Of a DNA stretch of 64,000 bases, positions 45,422 to 54,258 are shown piece by piece. A model generated the notes under the pieces. That model worked only from the letters and a program-made list of their open reading frames with translations. It was not told where the DNA came from and made no database searches. Made by a program: the position numbers and the translations under genes. This DNA is from Paenibacillus glucanolyticus NBRC 15330 (GTDB lineage: Bacteria > Bacillota > Bacilli > Paenibacillales > Paenibacillaceae): the NCBI RefSeq assembly GCF_004000885.1, contig NZ_BIMC01000005.1:62001-126000 (forward strand), given 5' to 3'. Each line of letters opens with the position of its first letter. The stretch's first letter is position 1.

Positions 45422-46945
45422 CTACACCGACATCAATGCCGAGTTGCATGCAGCGACATAGGCCATACCCGCTGCCATGACGATATCCTGGTGTACAGCC
45501 GTTCCGCGGAAAATCTTGCCGGCCTTCTCGACGGTAACCGCGGCCTCCGCATGCGCATCTTCCCCGCTGCTCAAAGAATGGAGCTCCAGATCGCCAAAGG
45601 TGATGTCGCTGCTAATGCCTTGGCTAATCGCCGATATGACGGCTTGCACGGGTCCCTCTGCTACACTGGAATAGGTGGCTTCCGTTTCCTCACTCAGATG
45701 ACGAAGCGTTACGGCTGCAACACGGCTTCTTCCCGTACCCGAGATCACCTGCGCCTCTGTCAGCTCATACACCTGCGCCGGTTTACCCAGCGTGCTGCTG
45801 ACCATCTGCAGCAGCTGATCATCACTGACCACCTTCTGGCGGTCAGCCGTCTCCTTGAATGTTTCATACAAGGTTTCCATCTCGGCCCCATCGAGCTGAA
45901 CCCCGTAACGGGCCAGACGATCCTTCAAGGCATGACGGCCGGAATGCTTGCCCAGCACGATCATGCTGCGCGGAATGCCCAATTTGTCCGGGTCCATAAT
46001 CTCGTAGGTGCTTCGATCCTTCAGAAGACCATCCTGATGAATGCCAGACTCATGCTGGAAGGCATTTCGACCGACCACCGGCTTGTTGAAGGCAATGGGA
46101 AAATGCATGGCTCCGCTAACGAGGCGGGAGACTTCGTACAGCTTTTCCGCTGTAATCCCCGTCTCCGCACGCAGCATGTCACCCCGTGTAGAAAGAGCCA
46201 TCACCAGCTCCTCCAATGCGCAGTTGCCTGTGCGTTCGCCTACCCCGTTTACGGTAACCTCAATCTGGCTGGCACCATTCTGAATGGCGGCCAGGCTGTT
46301 TGCAACAGCCAATCCCAGATCATTATGGCAATGGGCGCTGTACGCTACCGTCTTTCCGCCTCGCGCACCTTCCCGTACACGGCGGAACATCTCGCCATAC
46401 TCATTCGGAAGCGCATAACCGACCGTGTCCGGCAGGTTGATAATTGTGGCTCCCTCTTCAATGACGGCTTCCACCATTTCAATCAGGTCATCGATTCCTG
46501 TGCGCGAGGCATCCATCGCTGTGAACTCCACCACATCGCTGAACTGCTTCGCATAAGCTGTCATCTCTCGTGCCCTTGCTACAACATCAGGACGGCTCAT
46601 GCGCAGTTGATGGCGAAGATGGATGTCGGAAGAGGAAATGAACAGATGGATCCGTCTTCTGGCTGCGTCCCGGGTTGCCTGAACAGCAGCATCAATATCC
46701 CCTTTCACTGCGCGTGCAAATCCGCAAATCTCCACCTGCTGCAGCTGTCTTGAGATGGCCTGAACGGCGGCAAACTCACCTGGACTGGACACTGGGAAGC
46801 CAGGCTCCATTACATCAACCCCCAGCTCAGCCAGTTTGCCGGCCAGCACAATCTTTTGCTCAGGCTGAAGGCTTGCCCCCGGTGCCTGTTCCCCGTCCCG
46901 TAAAGTGGTATCAAAAATTTGGATCGTTCTCATGGACTCCGTCAT
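45422..46945 (-). CDS. leuA: 2-isopropylmalate synthase
   Basis: The first enzyme of leucine synthesis, joining acetyl-CoA to 2-oxoisovalerate; 507 aa. The start MTESMRTIQIFDTTLRDGEQ shows the metal-binding R-D motif, HCHNDLGLAVANS gives the metal His residues and NGVGERTGNCALEE the second signature. The C-terminal 120 residues form the leucine-feedback domain. ATG 46945 has GGAGG 8 nt upstream. It stands alone without leuBCD or ilv genes and lies behind two leucine T-boxes. Confidence 0.95.
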   Translation of the reverse strand: MTESMRTIQIFDTTLRDGEQAPGASLQPEQKIVLAGKLAELGVDVMEPGFPVSSPGEFAAVQAISRQLQQVEICGFARAVKGDIDAAVQATRDAARRRIHLFISSSDIHLRHQLRMSRPDVVARAREMTAYAKQFSDVVEFTAMDASRTGIDDLIEMVEAVIEEGATIINLPDTVGYALPNEYGEMFRRVREGARGGKTVAYSAHCHNDLGLAVANSLAAIQNGASQIEVTVNGVGERTGNCALEELVMALSTRGDMLRAETGITAEKLYEVSRLVSGAMHFPIAFNKPVVGRNAFQHESGIHQDGLLKDRSTYEIMDPDKLGIPRSMIVLGKHSGRHALKDRLARYGVQLDGAEMETLYETFKETADRQKVVSDDQLLQMVSSTLGKPAQVYELTEAQVISGTGRSRVAAVTLRHLSEETEATYSSVAEGPVQAVISAISQGISSDITFGDLELHSLSSGEDAHAEAAVTVEKAGKIFRGTAVHQDIVMAAGMAYVAACNSALMSV

Positions 46946-47088
46946 CTTCCTTGTTCCTCCCTGGTTATGGTATATCCCGGATAGATATTCCGGGTCAATC
47001 TCAGTCATCCCATTCTAGTTATGTTCGCTTTACGTCCGCACGTCGACTTGCGTCCGCATCCCACCCAGCTGCTGCCGGCAGCAAAAAA

Positions 47089-47435
47089 AGCCCGTCATCT
47101 CTTAAACATAAGAGACGACGGGCTTAGACCCTCCGTGGTACCACTCTAATTGACGCCTGTTCACAAACAGCTATCGCTGTGACATGTTAGCGTCCACTCA
47201 CTGTCCATCTGCTCCTCATACCGGCCGGTTATGAGTTAAGATGAACCTCCTGATTACGGAGGATTCTCCGTAAGAGAGTACTTTAGCATGGTGAGCCATT
47301 GGTTCCTGTCGAACCATCAGCGAATGCGTTGTTCCCCTCTTCCGCTCCCGGGCGAGATTCAAAGGCTGCTGCCGCTGCGTTACACCTACCCGCAGCTCTC
47401 TGTAAGACAGCTTCCTTCTACTGCTCCCGTTCATC
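47089..47435 (-). ncRNA. T-box leader, proximal copy (leucine)
   Basis: On the minus strand AGAGTGGTACCACGGAGGG is the T-box with its antiterminator bulge, followed by the terminator AGCCCGTCGTCTCTT and its complement plus TTTTTTT. Stem I begins near GATGAACGGGAGCAGTAG (47434). The specifier region reads GAATCTCGCCCGGGAGCGG; aligned from the right with the distal copy, the codon is CUC (Leu). Uncharged tRNA-Leu would stabilise the antiterminator and allow leuA transcription. Confidence 0.9.
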
Positions 47436-47567
47436 ACGTTTATTCGATATGCTGTTATGCCGAATCCTTACTATCTGCGGACCGCTTCTCCGGACACCTG
47501 CCCCCGCTGCGCCTTTTCATTAATATGTGAATGGTTCCCCGCAGCCTGCTTAGAGATATCCCGGCAT

Positions 47568-47923
47568 GCAAAAAAGCCTGCCGTCTCTTTATGCAAGAGA
47601 CGACAGGCTATCCTATCGCGGTACCACTCTTGTTGACTTTAAGCTCCCAGGCTATACATGCCCGGTCCTTAAAACCCCCTCAGCCGCCAAATAACAAGTT
47701 ATTTATGCGCAGCCATTCTCACGGAGGCCATTCCGTAGCAAAGTCAAACTCCGCAATCTCATTCAAGCCTTAACCATAGGCCATTTCATTGCGTAAGGTT
47801 CCCCTGCTCCGCTCCCAGGTGAGTTCAGGTCCCTATCGACTGCGTTGCACCGTCCCGCAGTTCTCTTCATCCAAGGGTAACCATACTAATTCTGTTCATC
47901 GCGTTTCAACAATCTGGAATTTG
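47568..47923 (-). ncRNA. T-box leader, distal copy (leucine)
   Basis: A second complete T-box: AGAGTGGTACCGCGATAGG, a terminator AGCCTGTCGTCTCTT with its complement and TTTTTT, and stem I beginning with GATGAACAGAATTAGTA (47900). The specifier segment CTGAACTCACCTGGGAGCGG points to CUC (Leu). It directly follows its own promoter and lies upstream of the proximal T-box with no promoter recognised between them, so both must be antiterminated in series. Confidence 0.9.
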
Positions 47924-47929
47924 ATCATG

Positions 47930-47958
47930 ATTATACGTGCTATGCAGTGAGGTGTCAA
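47930..47958 (-). promoter_or_regulatory. Promoter of the tandem T-box/leuA transcript
   Basis: A consensus sigma-A promoter on the minus strand: -35 TTGACA, 17-bp spacer, -10 TATAAT. It lies 14 nt after the tsaD stop. Confidence 0.9.
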
Positions 47959-47971
47959 GAAGCTTTTAGCT

Positions 47972-49015
47972 TCATAGCGCTGCCCAAATTTCGAGCGGCA
48001 TTTGCGGATCGGCCTTCATATCCAGCGGCGTAAAGCTGCCCTGCTTCCATTTCAAATGCGCTGCGGCAGCAATCATCGCCCCGTTATCGGTGCAATACTG
48101 AAATGGTGGAATGGTCAGTGAAATTCCTTCCCGCTCGCATCGCTCAGATAGTTCTTTGCGAAGCCCGCGGTTGGCCGCTACGCCACCGCACAGCAGCAGC
48201 TGCTTGGCATCGTAAGCTCTGACCGCGCGTACGGCCTTCTCCACCAGCACTTCTACAACAGATTCCTGAAAGCCGCGGGCTATGGCCTCCGTCCGGACTT
48301 CCTCTCCACGCATTTTGCTCTGATTCACAACATTTAATACAGCCGATTTCAGGCCGCTGAAGCTAAAATCATACGAATCCGGCTCCAGCCACACGCGCGG
48401 CAGGTCCACAACCCCCTCGGCTTCGAGTGCCATACGATCCACATGTGGACCTCCGGGATAGGGAAACCCAAGCGCCCTCGCCACCTTATCATACGCTTCG
48501 CCAACCGCATCATCCCGCGTTCTGCCAATCAGTTCGAAGCTGCCCTCGTCTTTCATGTAGACCAGCTCGGTATGGCCTCCGGAAACAACCAGCGCCATAC
48601 AAGGATACTCGATATCTCCCACAAATCGGTTGGCATAAATATGGCCGGCAATATGATGCGTGCCGATCAGGGGTTTGTTAAGCGCAAACGCCAGGCTTTT
48701 TGCAGCCATAACACCGACCAGAAGCGCCCCAACCAGACCAGGGCCCTGTGTGACGGCTATCGCCGACAAGTCCTTCATGTCAATTCCGGCTTTTGCCACG
48801 GCTTCCTCTATAATTAACGTGATGCTCTCCACGTGCTTGCGGGAAGCCACCTCAGGCACCACCCCGCCAAATGCTTTATGCGTTTCAATCTGACTCGCAA
48901 TGACGCTGGACAATACCTCGTGTCCGTCCTTCACAACGGCAACCGAAGTCTCGTCACAGCTCGTTTCTATCGCTAATATGCAGCTATGCTGCCGATCTGT
49001 CATTTCATCCTTCAT
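47972..49015 (-). CDS. tsaD: tRNA t6A synthesis protein TsaD
   Basis: The ATPase of the complex that makes N6-threonylcarbamoyladenosine in ANN-decoding tRNAs; 347 aa. Landmarks are LAIETSCDETSVAVV, the metal His pair in THHIAGHIYANRF, VSGGHTEL and LLLCGGVAANRGLR. ATG 49015 overlaps the rimI stop as ATGA, which fixes the start. It is the last gene of the tsaE-tsaB-rimI-tsaD operon. Confidence 0.97.
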   Translation of the reverse strand: MKDEMTDRQHSCILAIETSCDETSVAVVKDGHEVLSSVIASQIETHKAFGGVVPEVASRKHVESITLIIEEAVAKAGIDMKDLSAIAVTQGPGLVGALLVGVMAAKSLAFALNKPLIGTHHIAGHIYANRFVGDIEYPCMALVVSGGHTELVYMKDEGSFELIGRTRDDAVGEAYDKVARALGFPYPGGPHVDRMALEAEGVVDLPRVWLEPDSYDFSFSGLKSAVLNVVNQSKMRGEEVRTEAIARGFQESVVEVLVEKAVRAVRAYDAKQLLLCGGVAANRGLRKELSERCEREGISLTIPPFQYCTDNGAMIAAAAHLKWKQGSFTPLDMKADPQMPLEIWAAL

Positions 49016-49536
49016 AGTAGCCCATGACTTCCTTCCTCGCCATCGTCCTCCCGGTAAGGGGGCAGATCTGCCCACATAATAAGTGCATCTTCCTGGTTGT
49101 CGGAATAATAGCCCTTCCGGACACCGGCTGGTTTAAATCCTTTTTTAATATATAAGCGCTGGGCAACATGGTTGGATACCCGAACTTCCAGCGTCATTTT
49201 TTCCATTCCCATATACGCAGCGGTCTTCATCAGTTCCGTAAGCAGACGATCGCCCCACTTGCGGCCGCGGTACTGCTCCAGCAGCGCAATATTCGTAACG
49301 TGTGCTTCATCCACAATCGTCCACATGCCCGCATATCCAACGGTGTGGCCTTCATATTCCATAATCATATAACGTGCAAAATGATTCAGTTTCAGCTCAT
49401 TGTGAAAGGCTTCCTCGGTCCAGGGTACAGTGAATGCTTCGCGCTCCACTACGAGAACCTCCGGTATATCCTCCAGGGTCATCAACCGAAAGGACAAACC
49501 GTCTTCACCTTCTGCCGGCATATTCTGCTGATCCAT
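49012..49536 (-). CDS. rimI: Ribosomal-protein-alanine acetyltransferase RimI
   Basis: A GNAT acetyltransferase of 174 aa. The acetyl-CoA loop is EQYRGRKWGDRLL (the family Q/R-x-x-G-x-G/A), preceded by HVTNIALL, and the C-terminal half contains LEVRVSNHVAQRLYIKKGF. RimI-type enzymes are commonly encoded with tsaB and tsaD. It is 19 nt after tsaB and overlaps tsaD by 4 nt. Confidence 0.93.
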   Translation of the reverse strand: MDQQNMPAEGEDGLSFRLMTLEDIPEVLVVEREAFTVPWTEEAFHNELKLNHFARYMIMEYEGHTVGYAGMWTIVDEAHVTNIALLEQYRGRKWGDRLLTELMKTAAYMGMEKMTLEVRVSNHVAQRLYIKKGFKPAGVRKGYYSDNQEDALIMWADLPPYREDDGEEGSHGLL

Positions 49537-49555
49537 GACGAATCCTACGCTCCCT

Positions 49556-50347
49556 TCACCGCTTACGCAGCAGGTTCGCTTCCGCTTCGGAAAGCTGTGT
49601 ATAATTGGGTATCAGTGTATGCAAATCGTCCGCTTCCCCGGATAACAGCCGGGCTGTTCCCAGGTACCCCATCCAGCGCCCTTCAAGAGAATACGGGTGG
49701 ATGTGCACCCTGTTTTCAAACCCCGGTTCGAGCTGACGGGCCGTCTCGGCATGGAGATCGACTTCTCCCACAAACCATATGCAGACGGGTCGCTCTTCTT
49801 CGGGAAGGCGGGATATTCGTTCCGCAATGGTATTCACCCAGGTCTGCATCAGACGAATGCCGTCTGCTTCTATACGTACCGGGGCTTCTTCCTGGCGCTC
49901 TGCACTTGCGGCGAATAATGCCGTGTACACTTGTCCCCGCCTGGCATCCAGCAGCGGAATAACCCAGTGGGTTCCCTTCTCAGCCGAAGCTGAATCCCAC
50001 CCGGATTCCAGGCCTCCCCATGCCAAGGCATGCAGACTGGATATTCCAACGACCGAAATGTGGTTGGCCCATGCCAACGTTTTTGCCGCAGTTACCGCAA
50101 TCCGGATACCCGTGTATGAACCCGGGCCGATCCCGACAGCAATGCCCTCGATCTGGTCCATACCAACTCCAGCTTCTGCAAGCGCTTGTGCCATCACCGG
50201 GTGCAGATGCACCGAGTGGTTGCGGTCCGCATTCGTATTCACTTCTGACAGCAGCTTGTCCTTCTCCATCACGGATACCGCAAGCGATGCCGTAGACGTA
50301 TCCAGCGCCAAAAACCGCTGCTGCGGCTTCGTGTCATTGTTGTTCAT
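49556..50347 (-). CDS. tsaB: tRNA t6A synthesis protein TsaB
   Basis: A TsaD paralog of 263 aa that scaffolds the t6A complex. LALDTSTASLAVSVM opens the protein, GIGPGSYTGIRIAVTAAK is the diagnostic loop, and SLHALAWGG follows. It begins 14 nt before the end of tsaE. The C-terminal half is longer and less conserved, as usual. Confidence 0.95.
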   Translation of the reverse strand: MNNNDTKPQQRFLALDTSTASLAVSVMEKDKLLSEVNTNADRNHSVHLHPVMAQALAEAGVGMDQIEGIAVGIGPGSYTGIRIAVTAAKTLAWANHISVVGISSLHALAWGGLESGWDSASAEKGTHWVIPLLDARRGQVYTALFAASAERQEEAPVRIEADGIRLMQTWVNTIAERISRLPEEERPVCIWFVGEVDLHAETARQLEPGFENRVHIHPYSLEGRWMGYLGTARLLSGEADDLHTLIPNYTQLSEAEANLLRKR

Positions 50348-50837
50348 TCATGCTACCCCATTTTTCATTCAAATCCCGGCACCACTCACGATAGGGCTCG
50401 CCCTGGCTTGTGAGTGTGATGATCCGGTGAGCTTCCCCTGTCGTTTCTAGATGGATATGCAGATACCGCTCAGGCATCAGCTCGGTGATCAGGCTGCTCC
50501 ACTCCACGAGGCAAACCCCTTCGCCAAAAAAGTATTCGTCCAGTCCAAGCTCATCCGCTTCATCCACCGATAACCGGTACACATCCATATGGTAGAGCGG
50601 CAGGCGCCCCTCATATTCTTTGATAATTGTAAATGTCGGGCTATTCACAACCCCGTTCACACCAAGATGCTGTGCAAATTGTTTGGAAAATGCCGTTTTT
50701 CCTGCTCCAAGATCTCCATCCAGACCGATGACCGTCCCTGCTTCGGCCCGCATGGCCAGCCATGCAGCCAGCTGCTCCGTCTCCTCCAGACTGCTTGAAG
50801 TCATTCGAAACTGGCCTTCCGTACGGCCATTGTTCAC
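50334..50837 (-). CDS. tsaE: tRNA t6A synthesis ATPase TsaE
   Basis: A P-loop ATPase of 167 aa: GDLGAGKTAFSKQFAQHLGV is Walker A, SPTFTIIKEYEGRLPLYHMD the switch and Walker B area, and LGLDEYFFGEGVCLVEW the family signature. GTG start with AAAGGGTGGG 6 nt upstream. It is the first gene of the operon; thiL, which precedes it in B. subtilis, is not found here. Confidence 0.95.
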   Translation of the reverse strand: MNNGRTEGQFRMTSSSLEETEQLAAWLAMRAEAGTVIGLDGDLGAGKTAFSKQFAQHLGVNGVVNSPTFTIIKEYEGRLPLYHMDVYRLSVDEADELGLDEYFFGEGVCLVEWSSLITELMPERYLHIHLETTGEAHRIITLTSQGEPYREWCRDLNEKWGSMNEQQ

Positions 50838-51242
50838 AGATAACCCACCCTTTATTTATTTTGCCCATATCTAAAAATACTTGATCTTCATTATATCGGT
50901 CCTCCCAATCCGCTGCAAGAAAATGAGTATTCCCGATTCACAGAGGTGAAAAAAGGTAAGCGTTAACTAGGTTTGAACACTAATACTATGTAGTCACAGA
51001 TCAAACATTATAGTTATACCGGAACAAAGATACACAATGAATAATGAACACCGAACCCCCCTGATCTGCTGACTGGCGATATCTGATTATTTTTCAGGGG
51101 GATTACTTAACGGACGAATCCAGCACAAACACACCTTATCCGGGTTCCGGCGTCATGGAATCTCGACCAAGGTGTGTTGTTTTGGTGTTCATGCTCATGT
51201 TGTATTCATACTGCTTCTCGGAAGCAGATACCCAGCGGGAAA
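50838..51242. other. Intergenic stretch before the t6A operon
   Basis: It contains a stem AACACACCTTA (51128-51138) / AAGGTGTGTT (51169-51178) that may terminate the sspH unit. No gene or RNA is otherwise recognised in about 400 bp. Confidence 0.4.
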
Positions 51243-51425
51243 CTATTCCCCTTCTTTCAACCGGTCAACGTTGACCGTCATCGTATTGGTTGGTCGGGAA
51301 CCCACCTGGACCGTAGCCATCCCGTTCTGCTGATCCACATGCTCGATCCACACCGACTCCCCTTCCAGGTTGACCTTATGCGTATCCTTCGAGTTGAAAA
51401 TTTCTACTGCGCGTTGTACATCCAT
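51243..51425 (-). CDS. sspH: Small acid-soluble spore protein, SspH type
   Basis: A 60-aa protein: MDVQRAVEIFNSKDTHKVNL, then SVWIEHVDQQNGMATVQV and VNVDRLKEGE closely follow the SspH pattern, a minor SASP packed in the spore core. AAGGGGG lies 8 nt before the ATG. It lies 3 nt after the preceding 95-aa gene. Confidence 0.9.
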   Translation of the reverse strand: MDVQRAVEIFNSKDTHKVNLEGESVWIEHVDQQNGMATVQVGSRPTNTMTVNVDRLKEGE

Positions 51426-51428
51426 TCG

Positions 51429-51716
51429 TTAATCCCCCTTCTCCGTCTCTCTTGGCGACTCGTCCACGACCTCCATTGTATCGGTCGTCGAAGGACCAAT
51501 CAGCCCGTTGTCCAGCGTGACATTGCCTCCGCCAAGACCTTCGTTGATCATCCGGTCAATATCGAACATTGTAGATTCCCGAGATAGCTCGCTCTCCTCC
51601 GAGGTCAGGCTGTTCCAATCCACCATTTCACCGTTGACCGGCTGCGCAGCGGAATGATCAGAAGCCCGGTCCTTCTGTATCTCTTCTGACGTATTGGTTT
51701 CATTAGGCTCCATCAT
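51429..51716 (-). CDS. Hypothetical acidic protein, 95 aa
   Basis: MMEPNETNTSEEIQKDRASD begins a very acidic, Ser/Thr-rich and probably disordered protein (MVDWNSLTSEESELSREST). AAGGAGGT lies 10 nt before the ATG at 51716. It is probably cotranscribed with sspH, which suggests forespore expression. I do not recognise a family. Confidence 0.65.
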   Translation of the reverse strand: MMEPNETNTSEEIQKDRASDHSAAQPVNGEMVDWNSLTSEESELSRESTMFDIDRMINEGLGGGNVTLDNGLIGPSTTDTMEVVDESPRETEKGD

Positions 51717-51831
51717 GATGAAGATTACCTCCTTATGCGGGCAGAGTTCATCGTCAATATGCCTCAAAACAGTTCTAATTATGCAATCCGGGGCTATAAC
51801 TCATACTAGAGTCTTTTTTTGGGCACACTAA

Positions 51832-52337
51832 TAGAGGTAATTCAAAAAGTCATCTTTTGATCACGAAGCAGCACATGAAGCTTAATTGACATCGAATTTT
51901 GAATTCAGACGGGCCTTCTGGTGCTCACGTAGGTTTTGCCTACGCTCCGCTCCTCAGTCCCTACCTTCATCCAACCTTCTCGGTGCTGAAAACCCGACTT
52001 TTTGAAACACACATTTAGAGGTAATTCAAAAAGTCATCTTTTGATCACGAAGCAGCACATGAAGCTTAATCGACATCGAATTTTGAATTCAGACGGGCCT
52101 ACCTTCATCCAACCTTCTCGGTGCTGAAAACCTGACTTTTTGAAACACACATTTAGAGGTAATTCAAAAAGTCATCTTTTGATCACGAAGCAGCACATGA
52201 AGCTTAATCGACATCGAATATTGAATTCAGACGGGCCTTCTGGTGCTCACGTAGGTTTTGCCTACGCTCCGCTCCTCAGTCCCTACCTTAATCCAACCTT
52301 CTCGGTGCTGAAAACCTGACTTTTTGAAACACACCAT
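51832..52337. repeat. Three tandem copies of a palindromic-ended repeat
   Basis: Copies begin at 51832, 52016 and 52154. The first and third are about 184 bp, and the second is 138 bp because about 46 bp are missing from the middle. Each starts TAGAGGTAATTCAAAAAGTC and ends with GACTTTTTGAAACACA, so the ends form an 11-bp inverted repeat TTCAAAAAGTC/GACTTTTTGAA; a small inner hairpin CGTAGG-TTTT-GCCTACG is in the long copies. This looks like a MITE or REP-like element. No coding capacity is seen. Confidence 0.9.
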
Positions 52338-52412
52338 TTATAGTCGGCGTTTATAGCGTTTACTACACGGTCATACCCAAACATATTAGAATTTGATAGG
52401 AGGTTTCATAGA

Positions 52413-53342
52413 ATGCATACGGTATGGAAGGGCGCTATCAGCTTTGGTCTGGTGCATGTGCCTGTCAAGATGTTCTCGGCTACAGAAGACAAGGATATTT
52501 CTATGCGTTACATTCACAAGGAATGCGGCAGCCCGCTCTCTTACATTCGTAAATGCCCTGTATGTGAAGAGGAAGTGGCCTGGGAGGAGATTACGAAGGG
52601 GTACGAGTATGAGAAGGGCAAGTTCGTGCTCTTCGAAAAAGAGGAGCTGGATCAGCTCGCGGAACAGAACAGTAAAAACATTACCATTCTGGACTTTGTG
52701 GATTTGACCGAAATCGACCCGATTTACTTTCAAAAAACCTACTACCTCTCGCCGGACCAAGCCGGCGCCAATGCCTATCGGCTGCTGCTGGAAGCGATGA
52801 AGCAGTCTGGCAAGATCGGCATCGCCAAAATCGCCATCCGCTCGAAGAGCAGCCTTGCCGCGATTCGGGTGCTGGACGAATGTCTTTCGATTGAGACCAT
52901 ATTCTATCCCGATGAAATCCGCCCGATCTCCCAAGTACCGAACTTGCCTGAGAAAACCGAGGTCAATTCCAAGGAGCTGGATATGGCCAAACTGCTGATT
53001 GATCAGCTATCGACTCCCTTCGATCCTGAGAAATATACCGATGATTATCGAGAGCGTCTGCTGGATCTTATCAACAGCAAAGTATCCGGCGAAGAGATCA
53101 AGATAGCTCCTGCCCGTCAGGAGACCAATGTCGTCGATCTGATGGCTGCCCTTCAGGCCAGCATCGAAGCTGTGAAGCCGATCGGAACGGACCCCGGCAC
53201 GAAACCGAAACCGCGTAAGTCCACCCGGAAAACCGCGGCCAAGGAGCCTGCCGCCAAGGTCAGCGGCGGTGAAGCGGATACGGATGCACCGAAGCCGAAG
53301 CGCCGGAGCACTAAATCCAAGAAATCCGATTCTGATTCCTGA
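52413..53342 (+). CDS. ku: Ku protein (non-homologous end joining)
   Basis: A bacterial Ku homodimer subunit of 309 aa that binds broken DNA ends and recruits LigD. MHTVWKGAISFGLVHVPVKM, the CGSPLSYIRKCPVCE Cys pair and KITKGYEYEKGKFVL-like region form the Ku core. The last 60 residues are a Lys/Pro/Ala-rich tail (RKSTRKTAAKEPAAK) typical of long Ku proteins that bind DNA. AGGAGG lies upstream. It is the first gene of an NHEJ operon. Confidence 0.96.
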   Translation: MHTVWKGAISFGLVHVPVKMFSATEDKDISMRYIHKECGSPLSYIRKCPVCEEEVAWEEITKGYEYEKGKFVLFEKEELDQLAEQNSKNITILDFVDLTEIDPIYFQKTYYLSPDQAGANAYRLLLEAMKQSGKIGIAKIAIRSKSSLAAIRVLDECLSIETIFYPDEIRPISQVPNLPEKTEVNSKELDMAKLLIDQLSTPFDPEKYTDDYRERLLDLINSKVSGEEIKIAPARQETNVVDLMAALQASIEAVKPIGTDPGTKPKPRKSTRKTAAKEPAAKVSGGEADTDAPKPKRRSTKSKKSDSDS

Positions 53343-53347
53343 TCGGC

Positions 53348-54253
53348 ATGGGACAGCTGCAGAATATGCTGCCTAAGGAGCCAATGGCCCCAATCTCGAC
53401 GGAACAGATCACCACGGGTGAGGAGTGGGGATACCAATTGAAATGGGACGGCGTGCGAATTCTGGCCGGAGTAGACCCTAGCGGCGTATCCCTGTACTCC
53501 CGTAAGCTGTTGGATAAAACCTCCCTGTATCCCGAAGTCGTTCAGGCATTATCCGGGCTGAATGAACGGCGTCTTCTCCTGGATGGTGAGGTTGTCTACT
53601 TTCATCCGGAATTAGGTCGACCCGTGTTCCAGAAGGTTCTCCAGCGGGAGCGCTCGCGTGCCATCAGCATGCACGCTCCTCTGTTCACGTATGTCTTGTT
53701 CGACATTCTGGTGGACGGCGATCAGGACCTGCGCAAGCTTCCTTATCTTGAACGCCATCACCGGCTGAAGGAAGCCGTTTCCGCCACGCCGGGTCTTCTG
53801 ATCGCAGATCTGTTTCTTGAGGGCGAGCATTTATGGAATTGGGCCGAGGAACGAGGCTGGGAAGGCATTGTAATGAAGCGCCTCAGCTCTCCATATCGCG
53901 AAGGCAAGAAGCATCGGGATTGGTACAAAAAGAAAATTGCCGTTAACATGAAAGCCACGGCTGTTGGACTCATCATGAGGGAGGGCCGCGTAGCCAGCCT
54001 GGTTATTGCCGATGACGAGGGCAGCTATATCGGCAGAGCATCCCTCGGGCTTAATGAACAGACCAAAAAAAAGCTGCTGCAGTATGCGGAAAGCCACCAG
54101 GCTGGGGCCGCTTGGCACGCACTCCATAATGACCTGAAAAAAGAACAGCTTGCCTGGCTCAGTCAGCCGCTGACGGTGCAGGTTACATTTCTCGAGTGGA
54201 GTCAGGACGGCATGATGCGCCATCCCAAACTTGTCTCGATTGAGGGGGTGTAA
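53348..54253 (+). CDS. ATP-dependent DNA ligase of the NHEJ (LigD-ligase) type
   Basis: A stand-alone ligase of 301 aa. The adenylated lysine is in LKWDGVR, with LLLDGEVV, FTYVLFDILV, GIVMKRLSSPY and WYKKKI as the further nucleotidyltransferase motifs, then an OB fold. It starts 5 nt after ku. In B. subtilis the ligase and polymerase activities reside in one LigD protein; here they are separate genes. No phosphoesterase domain is present. Confidence 0.93.
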   Translation: MGQLQNMLPKEPMAPISTEQITTGEEWGYQLKWDGVRILAGVDPSGVSLYSRKLLDKTSLYPEVVQALSGLNERRLLLDGEVVYFHPELGRPVFQKVLQRERSRAISMHAPLFTYVLFDILVDGDQDLRKLPYLERHHRLKEAVSATPGLLIADLFLEGEHLWNWAEERGWEGIVMKRLSSPYREGKKHRDWYKKKIAVNMKATAVGLIMREGRVASLVIADDEGSYIGRASLGLNEQTKKKLLQYAESHQAGAAWHALHNDLKKEQLAWLSQPLTVQVTFLEWSQDGMMRHPKLVSIEGV

Positions 54254-54258
54254 GCAGC

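Noticed and set aside
45344..46753. A 469-aa open frame opposite leuA
   Set aside because: Antisense shadow of leuA with no family resemblance and no start signal.
49168..49962. A 264-aa open frame opposite rimI and tsaB
   Set aside because: It crosses two real genes on the other strand and has no ribosome site.
51832..52337. CRISPR array
   Set aside because: Only three units of 138-184 bp with no unique spacers; it is a tandem repeat with inverted ends.
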